From IMG/VR virus record IMGVR_UViG_3300033999_000086, positions 1 to 48,890 of that record: 48,890 bases of DNA; one strand, 5' to 3'. The position numbers and the translations under genes were made by a program. Shown piece after piece: positions 20,575 through 29,942 of this stretch. This stretch comes from a virus. The number at the start of each line of letters is the position of its first letter. Position 1 is the first letter of the stretch. The notes under the pieces were generated by a model. It was given only the letters and a program-made list of their open reading frames with translations, searched no databases and was not told the DNA's origin.

Positions 20575-21568
20575 ATCTCATCTCCAGATTTTTAATGTGT
20601 TTCTGATACAAACGATAAGAATCACAATGTTTTAGCCACCCCTTATAGCTTTGAATACTACAATTATCTTTATATGAAATATTTTTGTGATTGCTAATAT
20701 TTTTCATTTTATGCTTCATTCGCTTTTTCGTCCCGGTTCTTAACAATGTAAAATCTTTAAAAATTCTGTATCCTAAAAAATCTATGCCTCTAACATTTGT
20801 TGGAAACACTTGCCAATTAGATTTTATTTCAACTCTTAAGTTTTCTCTAAAATACCAGTCAAAATGTCTTTTTAGCCAATGTAAATATTTTTTATTTTTA
20901 TGTAGTATAACAATATCGTCCATGTATCTAAAATAATATTTTATGTGTAAAGTCTGTTTACAATATCTATCAAATTCAGTTAAATAATAATTAGCAAAGT
21001 ATTGAGACAAATAATTTCCAATCGGAATTCCTTTATCAAATGAATCGATTATTAAATCTAACAGCCATAGCAAATCTTTATCTTTGAATTTCCTTCTCAA
21101 TTTGTCTTTTAAAATTTTATGATTTATACTTGGATAATACTGCTTTATATCCAGCTTTAAACAATACTTCGTGTTATATTCATCTTTCAAAGCTTCTTTA
21201 ACTCTTTTTAATCCAAAGTGTATTCCTCTATTTGGAATAGAGCTATATGTATCATAGATAAACATTTTTTCAAATATAGGCCCTATAATTTGCAATACTG
21301 CCCATTGAATAATTCTATCGGGATAGTAAGGTAATTTGGATATCAATCTTGTTTTGCCTTTATCGATTTTCTCAAAAACTTCATAATTAGATACTTTATA
21401 TGTTTTATTGATTAACATCTTTTGAATTTCTTGACAATAATACTTTGGATTTCCATCAACCATTTTTACTTCTTTATAAAATGTTTTGTTTTTCCTTGCA
21501 TTGGAATGTGCTAAAAGTAAATTATTAATATCAATGATTTGTTCAAATAAATTTCCGTATCTTTTCAT
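20537..21568 (-). CDS. diversity-generating retroelement reverse transcriptase
   Basis: A 343-residue reverse transcriptase. The start is ATG 21568 (MKRYGNLFEQIIDINNLLLA), with AAGGAG five bases upstream and the N-terminus typical of DGR enzymes, including AHSNARKNK. The catalytic core has KLDIKQYYPSI (D140) and YMDD (215-218). Motif 4 is GIPIGNYLSQ (180-189), the (I/L/V)GxxxSQ form characteristic of DGR enzymes, where group II intron enzymes have QGxxxSP. No maturase, endonuclease or msr/msd element is present. It copies the template-repeat RNA (21681-21792) with misincorporation at adenines, and the cDNA replaces the variable repeat in the 21856-22899 gene. Confidence 0.96.
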   Translation of the reverse strand: MKRYGNLFEQIIDINNLLLAHSNARKNKTFYKEVKMVDGNPKYYCQEIQKMLINKTYKVSNYEVFEKIDKGKTRLISKLPYYPDRIIQWAVLQIIGPIFEKMFIYDTYSSIPNRGIHFGLKRVKEALKDEYNTKYCLKLDIKQYYPSINHKILKDKLRRKFKDKDLLWLLDLIIDSFDKGIPIGNYLSQYFANYYLTEFDRYCKQTLHIKYYFRYMDDIVILHKNKKYLHWLKRHFDWYFRENLRVEIKSNWQVFPTNVRGIDFLGYRIFKDFTLLRTGTKKRMKHKMKNISNHKNISYKDNCSIQSYKGWLKHCDSYRLYQKHIKNLEMRYAENKKNNNRVR

Positions 21569-21647
21569 AAATCTCCTTGCTTGTTGTACTTTCCACAATT
21601 TCGATTTTTAAGTCTACTGTTGTGGATTTCTCAATTTTTCTGTTTGA

Positions 21648-21792
21648 CCCAGAGGTCTGGGAAGAAAAAGGCGCAAAAACAAGTAAGGTGAGAGCCGATA
21701 TTCCGATTCGAATTAGACGGAGTATTATTCAGATTCAAAGTGAACAGTCCAGCTTGCAATCCATTATTCCAATTCGTGCTCGAATGAGCGAC
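21648..21792 (-). ncRNA. DGR template repeat (TR) and spacer hairpin
   Basis: TR occupies 21681-21792 and is read on the minus strand. It aligns without gaps to the variable repeat 21873-21984. Of 112 positions, 23 differ and all 23 are A in TR; the other 82 non-A positions are identical. Nine AAT codons make it adenine-rich at the diversified codons. Homology ends at both sides shown (TR TAA against AGG upstream; GTTTTT against CTTATA downstream). In the spacer toward the reverse transcriptase, CCCAGA and TCTGGG (21661-21648) form a perfect hairpin. The transcript of this region would be the template RNA. Confidence 0.96.
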
Positions 21793-21855
21793 TTACTTTT
21801 TCTCCCCTTGTTTTTAATTCACTTTCAAAAAACTCATTGAGATTTGCAAATACCG

Positions 21856-22899
21856 TCAAATCTCAATATAAGAAGCAAGGCGAGAGCCGATACGCCGATC
21901 CGAATAAGACGGAGCAGCAGACAGACTCAAAGCGAACAGCCCAGCCAGCAATCCATAATGCCAACGCGCGCCCGAAAGAGCGACCCTTGCGCCTGTATTC
22001 ACCCATGTATAATCTGTTAAATAAGTTGATGATGAGCCATTGAAAGAATATTCAGGAATCAGCCCCCATGGAATTCTTTTATCGGTTGACTTTATATATC
22101 CATAAGTATAAACAGTAACATCTGCCCGTGGATAAAACTCTTTCATATTTGCGGGCGTTGTCACATTGTTTTCAATATCAAAATATACTCCTTCTGCAGT
22201 CTTTAAAAATCCGTCTAAAAACTCCCAAACGTTTCCCCACAAGTTTTCTATCCAGAGGAATCTAAACGGATAAGTCACAGTTTGCCCTGTTTGAAAAGTA
22301 GCTCCGTTTTCAAGTGTAGTTAGTGTAACTTCTCCATCAGATTGAGAACCTAAACTCAAAGTATGACCAGTATTTTGACTGTGATTGACCGTTCCAGAAT
22401 TTAAATTTGTTATTCCTTGACTAAGAGATGATTGCGAGTTTAAATTTCCATATTTCAGAGCAAATAATAATCCGAGTAGTCCATAGTCGTATCCGTTTTT
22501 CAATCCATAATAGGTTCCAGCGTTTGGAGTTCTATTTTTTGCAGCAGTTCTAAACTGATCGATAGTTTTCAAAGTTGTAGGTTGAACAAAAGGAATCGAA
22601 CGTAATCTATTGTCAATATCTACATATCCTTCAAAAGCTCCCAATCTTCTTTTGCAAACTTTTCCATTGTAAATAAAAGCAGGATGGAGTTCATAGCCAA
22701 TTTTGTAGTCCCAACTTAGCCATGTTTTCCAAGTGTTGCCTTCCAAAGCCACTTTGTAATAAATTGGTGGAATTTCTACTTTATAATCTACAACGTCGTT
22801 ATCGGCACTCGTTATCGTTGACGTATTCGAGTATTCACCAACTTTTGCACCTGTAATCTTGTCTACACTAATAAACTTTATTCTACTGAAATCAAACAT
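21856..22899 (-). CDS. DGR target: C-type-lectin-like variable tail protein
   Basis: A 347-residue protein. The N-terminal 100 residues are beta-rich (VEIPPIYYKVALEGNTWKTW). The remainder has C-type-lectin-fold marks seen in DGR targets: YDYGLLGLLFALKYG, then RFLWIENLWGNVWEFLDGF. The C-terminal variable segment at residues 306-342 includes RWHYGLLAGLFALS and RRIGSRLA. Twenty VR codons contain a template adenine and 17 residues differ from the TR-encoded version. Codons in VR are GC-rich compared with the rest of the gene, as expected after A replacement. It overlaps the Dit gene by 8 nt, so it is probably a receptor-binding protein at the tail tip whose ligand specificity is diversified. Confidence 0.93.
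   Translation of the reverse strand: MFDFSRIKFISVDKITGAKVGEYSNTSTITSADNDVVDYKVEIPPIYYKVALEGNTWKTWLSWDYKIGYELHPAFIYNGKVCKRRLGAFEGYVDIDNRLRSIPFVQPTTLKTIDQFRTAAKNRTPNAGTYYGLKNGYDYGLLGLLFALKYGNLNSQSSLSQGITNLNSGTVNHSQNTGHTLSLGSQSDGEVTLTTLENGATFQTGQTVTYPFRFLWIENLWGNVWEFLDGFLKTAEGVYFDIENNVTTPANMKEFYPRADVTVYTYGYIKSTDKRIPWGLIPEYSFNGSSSTYLTDYTWVNTGARVALSGARWHYGLLAGLFALSLSAAPSYSDRRIGSRLASYIEI
21873..21984 (-). repeat. DGR variable repeat (VR)
   Basis: A 112-bp segment at the 3' end of the lectin-like gene, offset 192 bp from its template repeat at 21681-21792. It ends 17 bases before the stop codon. Changes from the template are A to G, C or T on the coding strand only. The invariant ATCGGCTCT near its 3' end would be part of the initiation (IMH-like) region. 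Confidence 0.96.
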
Positions 22900-23950
22900 T
22901 TTGCACCTCCAAAGTTGTATTTAAATTTTCTGTTTTCCAAATGAAATAGCCTTCCAAAGCTTCATGAGTGACGACACTCAAACTTGTTGCAGGATTTTCA
23001 GTTAAATCTTCAGTTACTTCCATCAGAGTTGTACTCGGATTTGTATATTCCCATGCAAAGCCAGTTCCCGCTCCATCGATATACAATAGCCATTCAAATC
23101 CTTCACCTCCAAAGCCATCATAATTATTTATTATAAAATCTGTTTTTGCTACATATGGAGTATCAATGATTACAAATCCGTTGCTATCAATCAGTTTCCA
23201 TTCATCGTTTGTATTAGCACTCGTAATAGCTATGGAGCTAATATCTTCAGACATAAACGGAGTAATCAACGGATATGATACATCACTTTCAATTACTTTT
23301 GTATTTAAAATAGCTCCGTCAAGTGCCCAATCCTCGCCATAAAAATATGGATCATGAGCTACAAAGTTCAAAGTGATTTTTTGAGCAGAAGCTTTAAAAG
23401 TTGCTCCAGCAAAGACACTTGAAATAAACGGAGTAGTTCCACGTTTCACAAATATAGATCTATTCGTATCCGGAAAAAATAATTCTTTTGGAGTTTTTGC
23501 TGTTGCTGTGCTAACTAATTCAGATAGCTTGCTTGAGTTATTCATGCAAACAGAATAATCCATCAGTATAGCTTCTACATTTGTGAATGTTTCATTAAAA
23601 ACATTTTCAATTTCCAATAAAGTATCAGATACTATTTTAGCAACTTTGTAAATTTTGTTATTAATTTTTAAATCATTTCCAATTCTTAAATTTGTGAATT
23701 TCGTTCCAGAGCCATAAAGCTCATAACTTCCACTATTTGCTGAAACTAAGCCAGCTAGTTTTGTATTTTCACCAAACACAAAGCCCTCGATTGTTATATT
23801 TCTTGAGACTAATCTTTCGCTGAGAGAAATAGCTCCATTCATTCCGTCAATTTCAAGAATTTTCTCATCATACTCAGCACTTCTACTATCTGACGTTACA
23901 TAAAAATTCAAGCTATGCAAATCGATTCCATCAAATATCAAACCTGACAT
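22892..23950 (-). CDS. distal tail protein (Dit-like)
   Basis: A 352-residue protein. The N-terminal part (LIFDGIDLHSLNFYVTSDSR, GAISLSERLVSRNITIEGFV) resembles the N-terminal ring domain of siphovirus distal tail proteins. The middle contains NFVAHDPYFYGED, a signature seen in many Dit proteins just before the C-terminal domain. The C-terminal domain (about 210-352) is beta-sandwich-like. It follows the tape-measure gene, the canonical place. It would form the hub linking the tail tube to the lectin-like and Tal-like proteins. Confidence 0.85.
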   Translation of the reverse strand: MSGLIFDGIDLHSLNFYVTSDSRSAEYDEKILEIDGMNGAISLSERLVSRNITIEGFVFGENTKLAGLVSANSGSYELYGSGTKFTNLRIGNDLKINNKIYKVAKIVSDTLLEIENVFNETFTNVEAILMDYSVCMNNSSKLSELVSTATAKTPKELFFPDTNRSIFVKRGTTPFISSVFAGATFKASAQKITLNFVAHDPYFYGEDWALDGAILNTKVIESDVSYPLITPFMSEDISSIAITSANTNDEWKLIDSNGFVIIDTPYVAKTDFIINNYDGFGGEGFEWLLYIDGAGTGFAWEYTNPSTTLMEVTEDLTENPATSLSVVTHEALEGYFIWKTENLNTTLEVQNV

Positions 23951-23968
23951 ATTTTCACCTCTTTTCTA

Positions 23969-26900
23969 TTATGTGCCTTGAGCTTGCTTAATCTCTTCAA
24001 TAGTTATTCCGATTGATTCTTGGATACTGACTTTTATAATTCCGTTCTTCAAAACATTTGCAGTTTCATAAGTATTTTTTTCTATGTTTTGCAAATGAAT
24101 AAGAAACGTTGTAAGATAATCTATCATTCTATTTGCTGTTTCTTCTGTTATCGTTCTCGAGATTCCTGCAGCTCCTGAATATTCTCCTTGCCCTCCGCCA
24201 GTTTCTCCTAAATCAAATCCCAAAGCTTTTATGTCTTCATAAACGCTTTCGGATTGCGAGATTAAAGCTTCATACATGGCTCGGATAGCTTCCAACTCTT
24301 CTTGTGTGAGTTCAGCGTCGGAGTAGCTTTCAGAAATCATTTGAACAAGAGCATCGATTTGTTGTTGCAGAGCTTTTGCGACCATTGCTTTTATTATAGC
24401 ATTTCGCAAACTCTCTTCCATACTTTGAGAAAAGTTTTGTACAAAATCTTCATATGTATTCGTTCCAGAAAGAGCATTTTCCAAAGCCGATATAATATCA
24501 CTTTCGATATCTTCAGCTCCAACGCCCAAAGCAGAAGCAAACTCTCCAGACGTAATTAATTCGTTTTTCAATTCTTCTATTTTTCTTTTTTGTTCTTCTA
24601 TTTTTTCATCAAGCTGAGCAGCTTCATTTTCAAGCTGTTCTACTCTTTCTTCATCTGTGCCCCACCACAAAAAATCCCATTTGTCTTCTTCTTCTTTTGC
24701 TTCTTGAAGAACTTTCTTTCTTTTCTCCATCATTTTTGTCAATTCATCTTCAGCTTTTTCAATTTCAGCAACTGTTTTTTGATTGTTTTGATATTGATTC
24801 CAAACTCTTTGCAAACTCGTTTCTTCTACTCGATTTAAATCGATTTTTTCTCTCACATATTCGTTTATTTCTCTTTGTTGCTTGGCTATGGCTCTTGAAA
24901 GTTGTTCTGATTTCAATGAGCCGCTATTCCAGATATTCACAAGAGAAATAACTCTTTCGAGTAAATCAATAACCAAAACAATCCAACCGACTGGATTTGA
25001 AATATTCATCAGCTCTTGAGCTATTCTAATTTGTTCTAGATATCGTGGAATTTCTCGAAGTATGTCTGCGAAGAAACTCCAATCTTGACCTAAAGTTTCC
25101 CCAATTGAAACCAAAAGATCTCCGACTTCTTGTAAACCTTTTTCTAATTGCTTTTTAACTAAATCTTCAAGCTCTTGGTTAATTTCGGCGATTCTATTTT
25201 GAGTCTCTTCAAGCTTTTCATTTAAATCTTCTATAAAATTGTCAATTTCAGAAGTATCTAATTCTTGGCTTTCAAGTTCATTCCTTATTTTGTTAAGCTC
25301 TTCTAAAGCTATTTTTATTTTTGTTATTTGGATTTCAAGTTCTTCGATAGCTTCGGGGTGTTCTTCAAGAACTCCCAAAAGACTTTTTGCTTGCTCGATG
25401 TAGCTTTCTTCCATATTTTCCAAGCTCTCTAAATATGTTTCATATTGACTTACATAATTCATCAAGCGATTAAATTCTGCTTCATCGATTAGATTTAGTT
25501 TGGCTTGGCGGTTATAATAGCTCTGCAATTCTTCAGCAATAAGTTTTTTTCGTTCGCCTGTTGCTTTCTCAAATTCTGATTCAAGTGTTTTTACTCTTCG
25601 GAGCTCAGTATCCGACAATTCTTCGATTGTATCTTCTAAACTTTTCAGCGTAGCATCATATTCGTAGTAAATAGCTATTGCTGCTTCTTCACTTTCAGCA
25701 GCTTCCATCTCGGCATCTCTTAACCGTCCATATAGGCCAATCATTTGATTTAATATGTCAATTCTTTGCCTATCAGTTTCGGCCTGAGACAATAGAAGTT
25801 CTTGAGCCTTTATTTCTTCTTTAATTGTATCAATATTTCTTGCTTCAAGTTGTTGAAGCTTTTCCAATTGTTTTTCATATTCTCTTATTTGCTCGTTTCT
25901 CATTTGCCAATTTTCAAAAGATTTTTGCGAATCTTCTATTATTTTATCTTCTTCATCTTTCAATCGTCGAGTCAGAGAAATTAAATTGTTTGTTGCATCT
26001 ATTTGATCTTCGATGCTCTCAGCATTTTTTAACCTGCTCTCCCATTTTTCTATATCTGCTTTTATACTATCTATCGTGCTTTTCGTTTCTGCCTCTTCAA
26101 CTTTTTGCAATTCTTGCAATTCACTTCTTAGCGGTTTTAAAATGTTTTCATATTTATCCCATATTTCACCTTGTTCTTCTAATGATTCAGCATTCTTCAA
26201 TTCTTCTTCTCTCATTTGCTGATTTAGTGATATTATTTCGTTTAAATAATTAATTTGATCTTCTTCTTGAGTATAAATTCGTTTATTTCTTTCCATAAGA
26301 GCGATACGCTTATTGAGCTGTTCTATTCGTTGATTTTCTAGAACAATTTCTTCTTCTGTTAAAGCTTTTATATCGTTTTCAAATTTTTCAATTGCGTTTT
26401 GTGATTGCTCCCATATTTGGAATCTTTCTTCTTGCGTTGTTGCTAAATCCATTTCTAAATCCATTCTATTTTTTGTCAGTGAAATCATTTCATTCAGCAG
26501 GTCAACTCTGCGCTCGGAAATTTCTTCTCTATCTAAAAGTGCTTGAGTGTCTTCAATTTCTTTTTCAATTTCTCTCAAAGATTTTTTTGTTGCAACTCCA
26601 AGATTTTCTACCTGTTTCTGGTAATCTTCTAAAATTGGATCAAAAGACTGGTATAAATCTATTTGTTCATCAATAGATTTATTCTGCTCTCTCAGCTGTT
26701 TTACTTGCTCATCTCTCAAATTTTCTGTCAATTTGATTAAATCTTGCAAAGCTTGAGCTTGTTTTTCTTCATTATATTCGTATCTCTTTGCAAGTTCTTT
26801 TTGATATTCAATATCTTTTTTCAATTGCTCAATTCGTTCGTTTTCTGCTTTCACAGTTTCATAAACCGCTTCTGATACATCTTTTGTAGTTTGTTCTAAT

Positions 26901-29137
26901 GATTTTATATTATTTTCAAGCCCAGCTATTCCAATTTCTAACAATTTAATTTCTGCTTCTTGAGCTGCAAATTCATTCAAAGCTTCTTTACTTGAAAAAA
27001 TCTGCTTCTCTAAATCCATTTGCTTTTGAATTAGCTCATCAGTAAAAACTCTAACTACTTCACCAATACTAACAGTTCCGCTTTCAACTTTTTTCATTGT
27101 ATCTTCAATATCTATTCCCCACTCTTGAGCTAATTTCTCTATTTCTTTAAGCAACGGAGAAGCTTCTCCAAGCATATCTAAATAAGACATTCCACTAGAA
27201 AGTTGTAATAGCTCATTGAAAGAACTGCCTACTTTATCAATATCCTGTTTTAATTGATTTAAAGCGTTTTCAGTTACTTTTAGATTTTCTTCAATGCCTT
27301 TTCTTTGGCTTTGATAATATTCTGAATTCATTTGCCAAACAAGCATTTCTCTTCTATTTTTCAATGCTTCTAATTGAGCTTCCAATCGCTGTTTTTCTAA
27401 CTCCAAAATATTTTGCAACTCTTCTTTTTGGATAGTATATCTATCGTTCACGATTTCAACGGCTTTTTGCAACGACGGATAAGTATAGAGTATATCTTCA
27501 ATTCGTTGTTTGGATTCGTCTAAGTTCCCAGTTCCATTTTCTAGAGCTCTGTTATAATCGATAATAGCACCTTGAAGATTTTTTAATGCATTATCTAAAT
27601 TTTTTGCTTCTCTTCTTGCTCTTTCAATTTCTGAACTTATAGCTCTCATTTCGTTTGATACGTCTGATACAGCTTTTGAATCGAACTTAAATGAATCCGT
27701 AAAATCTTCTGCACTTTTTGCCGTACTTGAAGTAGTTTGTTCAAGTTTTTCCATTTCATCATTTATACCTTTTATTGTCGTTACCGCAATTGTAACTCCA
27801 GCAATGGCTTGAAGAGCTCCAACCCATCCCATTGTTGCCGTTCTTGCCAGCGTTATCCAAGTATACATTTGTTTGATCAACGGTATAATCACAATCAAAG
27901 CTCCAGATACTCCAAGAATAGCTTTCTCGCTATCATTCATATTCTGAATCCATTCAAGAAATCCAATTGTTATATTAGCCACATTTTCTATAAAAGGTGC
28001 AAAAGTTCTAGCCGCTTCAATTTTCATAACATCGATTAAGCCTGTAAGTCTATCTAATGTATCTTTTAATCCTGTCTCCATTTTTGCAACTGCTTCATCT
28101 GTTGCACCTACACTAACTCCCATTTCTGAGAGAATATTTTCAAAATCTTCTACACCTTTTCCTGTGAGAGCTAGAACTCCATTCAAAGCTTCAACTTCTC
28201 CAAAAAGCATAGCCATTTTTGCAGAATCGCCTTCAGTGGCTTCAGCTATATCATTCAAAACTCCTTGAAGTCCCTTTGATTTCAAAGCCGTAACGTCAAA
28301 TTGTATTCCTAACTCTTCAGCCATTTTCTTAGCTTGTTCGGAAGGTTTGGTCATAGATGAAAAAATTCCTCTTAATTGAGTCATAGCTTCAGCAGTAGAA
28401 GAGCCTTGTAACGTTAGAGCTGCAACTGCTGTCAAAACTTCATCAATTCCTACTCCAGCCTGAGCTGCTAACGGAGCGACTCTGCCTATACTGCCAGCTA
28501 TTTCATCGACCGTTGTTTTCCCCATTCTCACAGCTGTAAAAAGCAAATCGTTAGTTTTTGCCAAATCGTCAATCGAAAGTTTCCAAGCATTGTACATAGA
28601 AGTCAATCCATCGACGGATTGAAATAAATCTGCATTACCTCCGATAGCAGCTTTGTTAGCTTCTTGTAAGACTGCCATTGCTTCAGTTGTATCTCCGACA
28701 GCAGAAAGAGCTTGATAATATGCGTTTGCTAATTCAGTAGCCGAGAAATCTCCGGCTTTTGCTATTTCCAGCAAAGTATCTTCAACTTGTCTCAATTCTT
28801 CATCAGAAGCATCTGATAAAGTAGCAACTTGCTTCATAGCTTCCTCAAAGCTTGTGAAAGAGTTTACAGCGTCTTTCATTTGAGACGCTATTCCAGCTCC
28901 AATAACTATACTTCCAGCCATTTTTATTATATTTTTTGTAAAATCTTTGAATTTATTTTCAGCATTTTGTAAAGATTTATGGAAAGGATCAGTATCAGCA
29001 TTGACTTTGAGCTTGTCTCCAGATTGCTCTACTGTTTTTTGAAATTGTTTAAAGTTTATTTCAGCGGCTTCCAAAGCTCTTTTAAAATCTTTTTCGTCAA
29101 TGCCAAGTTCATATATGAGAGTATCTATTTTAGCCAT
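23969..29137 (-). CDS. tail tape measure protein (TP901 family)
   Basis: A 1,722-residue protein. Residues about 85-340 match the TP901-type core (SFEEAMKQVATLSDASDEEL, GKTTVDEIAGSIGRVAPLAA). Hydrophobic segments occur near 400-450 (AILGVSGALIVIIPLI). A long coiled-coil zone contains five tandem repeats of about 83 residues starting near 792, 874, 958, 1041 and 1124, each with a (V/I)-x-x-L-N-x-(M/I)-I-x-L core. At about 0.15 nm per residue, a family rule of thumb, the tail would be roughly 250 nm. The C-terminus has further coiled coil and a helical domain (ALENALSGTNTYEDF). Confidence 0.95.
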   Translation of the reverse strand: MAKIDTLIYELGIDEKDFKRALEAAEINFKQFQKTVEQSGDKLKVNADTDPFHKSLQNAENKFKDFTKNIIKMAGSIVIGAGIASQMKDAVNSFTSFEEAMKQVATLSDASDEELRQVEDTLLEIAKAGDFSATELANAYYQALSAVGDTTEAMAVLQEANKAAIGGNADLFQSVDGLTSMYNAWKLSIDDLAKTNDLLFTAVRMGKTTVDEIAGSIGRVAPLAAQAGVGIDEVLTAVAALTLQGSSTAEAMTQLRGIFSSMTKPSEQAKKMAEELGIQFDVTALKSKGLQGVLNDIAEATEGDSAKMAMLFGEVEALNGVLALTGKGVEDFENILSEMGVSVGATDEAVAKMETGLKDTLDRLTGLIDVMKIEAARTFAPFIENVANITIGFLEWIQNMNDSEKAILGVSGALIVIIPLIKQMYTWITLARTATMGWVGALQAIAGVTIAVTTIKGINDEMEKLEQTTSSTAKSAEDFTDSFKFDSKAVSDVSNEMRAISSEIERARREAKNLDNALKNLQGAIIDYNRALENGTGNLDESKQRIEDILYTYPSLQKAVEIVNDRYTIQKEELQNILELEKQRLEAQLEALKNRREMLVWQMNSEYYQSQRKGIEENLKVTENALNQLKQDIDKVGSSFNELLQLSSGMSYLDMLGEASPLLKEIEKLAQEWGIDIEDTMKKVESGTVSIGEVVRVFTDELIQKQMDLEKQIFSSKEALNEFAAQEAEIKLLEIGIAGLENNIKSLEQTTKDVSEAVYETVKAENERIEQLKKDIEYQKELAKRYEYNEEKQAQALQDLIKLTENLRDEQVKQLREQNKSIDEQIDLYQSFDPILEDYQKQVENLGVATKKSLREIEKEIEDTQALLDREEISERRVDLLNEMISLTKNRMDLEMDLATTQEERFQIWEQSQNAIEKFENDIKALTEEEIVLENQRIEQLNKRIALMERNKRIYTQEEDQINYLNEIISLNQQMREEELKNAESLEEQGEIWDKYENILKPLRSELQELQKVEEAETKSTIDSIKADIEKWESRLKNAESIEDQIDATNNLISLTRRLKDEEDKIIEDSQKSFENWQMRNEQIREYEKQLEKLQQLEARNIDTIKEEIKAQELLLSQAETDRQRIDILNQMIGLYGRLRDAEMEAAESEEAAIAIYYEYDATLKSLEDTIEELSDTELRRVKTLESEFEKATGERKKLIAEELQSYYNRQAKLNLIDEAEFNRLMNYVSQYETYLESLENMEESYIEQAKSLLGVLEEHPEAIEELEIQITKIKIALEELNKIRNELESQELDTSEIDNFIEDLNEKLEETQNRIAEINQELEDLVKKQLEKGLQEVGDLLVSIGETLGQDWSFFADILREIPRYLEQIRIAQELMNISNPVGWIVLVIDLLERVISLVNIWNSGSLKSEQLSRAIAKQQREINEYVREKIDLNRVEETSLQRVWNQYQNNQKTVAEIEKAEDELTKMMEKRKKVLQEAKEEEDKWDFLWWGTDEERVEQLENEAAQLDEKIEEQKRKIEELKNELITSGEFASALGVGAEDIESDIISALENALSGTNTYEDFVQNFSQSMEESLRNAIIKAMVAKALQQQIDALVQMISESYSDAELTQEELEAIRAMYEALISQSESVYEDIKALGFDLGETGGGQGEYSGAAGISRTITEETANRMIDYLTTFLIHLQNIEKNTYETANVLKNGIIKVSIQESIGITIEEIKQAQGT

Positions 29138-29148
29138 ACAATCACTTC

Positions 29149-29334
29149 CTACATTTTAATAGGTCCAAAAATAGATTGCATCGTGCTTTTTATATCTTCT
29201 TTAGTTTGTGGAATTTCCTCATCATCTTCGTTATCAATATTGAAAACTTCTCCATATGCAACCAGCATAACAGGATTTGTTTTTGCAAGAAATTCAGACG
29301 GCAATATTTGGAACGCTTGGCAATAGCTCTTCAT
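29149..29334 (-). CDS. tail assembly chaperone, second frame (gpT-like)
   Basis: A 61-residue frame whose ATG overlaps the stop of the preceding gene (TAATG) and which has no ribosome site. It is open upstream in the -1 frame for at least 13 codons, through CTC AAA AAA C. In long-tailed phages the two chaperone frames before the tape measure are often joined by a -1 frameshift, so it may be made mainly as an extension of 29334-29942. The sequence is SYCQAFQILPSEFLAKTN and then an acidic stretch. Confidence 0.6.
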   Translation of the reverse strand: MKSYCQAFQILPSEFLAKTNPVMLVAYGEVFNIDNEDDEEIPQTKEDIKSTMQSIFGPIKM

Positions 29335-29942
29335 TACTTTGTAGAAGAATTTGTTTGTTTTTTGAGCTCCCCTGTTAGATCTTTCATTTCGAGTGCCGCT
29401 TTGAGCGGTCGTATAAAATTTATGTAATCAGACATCTCCAGCACTTTCCAAGCTAAATTAAAGAAATCTTTTCCTGTATATTTCATTTTTATATCATCGA
29501 GACTTATCTGTTCTTTTGCTAAAGCTTTATCAGGATTGTCTAAATCAAATCTGTCTAACTCGCTTTTTCTCACAGGTCTTTGATTAATCAATAAATAAAT
29601 AATTTCACAGAATAAATTCGTCACTTCCACCATATCAGTTTTCTTTACTCCATAGAGAAAGTTCAAAACTGCCTCATCAAACTTTTTATAATCGCTTGGA
29701 TCATAATTTAGTAAATTCATTATTTTAGCGACTTTTTCAGTAACTAAAGCTTTTATCAGCCAAGAAGCTTCTTTTATTTGAAATTTCTTATCCCCGATAA
29801 TTACTTCTTCAGGAGCGTTCGACAAAACTTTCACAGGATCAGGCTTGAGTAGTTCTTCTAACTGTTTAACTTTATTTAGCATATCAGCGTTGTTTTCTTT
29901 CTCAAAGTATTCTTCTATTTGTTTTAGCAAAGCACCTTTCAT
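29334..29942 (-). CDS. tail assembly chaperone, first frame (gpG-like)
   Basis: A 202-residue protein. It contains the beta-rich VIIGDKKFQIKEASWLIKAL and helical ATEKVAKIMNLLNYD-like segments typical of phage tail assembly chaperones, and sits between the major tail protein and the tape measure. An AGGAGGTT site precedes the ATG. It is expected to hold the tape measure in an assembly-ready state. The 29149-29334 frame follows with a one-base overlap. Confidence 0.7.
   Translation of the reverse strand: MKGALLKQIEEYFEKENNADMLNKVKQLEELLKPDPVKVLSNAPEEVIIGDKKFQIKEASWLIKALVTEKVAKIMNLLNYDPSDYKKFDEAVLNFLYGVKKTDMVEVTNLFCEIIYLLINQRPVRKSELDRFDLDNPDKALAKEQISLDDIKMKYTGKDFFNLAWKVLEMSDYINFIRPLKAALEMKDLTGELKKQTNSSTK

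Noticed and set aside
20537-21568. Group II intron or retron reverse transcriptase
   Set aside because: No maturase or endonuclease domain, no intron boundaries and no msr/msd RNA. The GNYLSQ motif and an adenine-specific TR/VR pair identify a DGR.
22400-22480. Second variable repeat in the target gene (YDYGLLGLLFALKYG resembles the VR-encoded segment)
   Set aside because: The resemblance is at the protein level within the lectin fold; the DNA does not match the template repeat.
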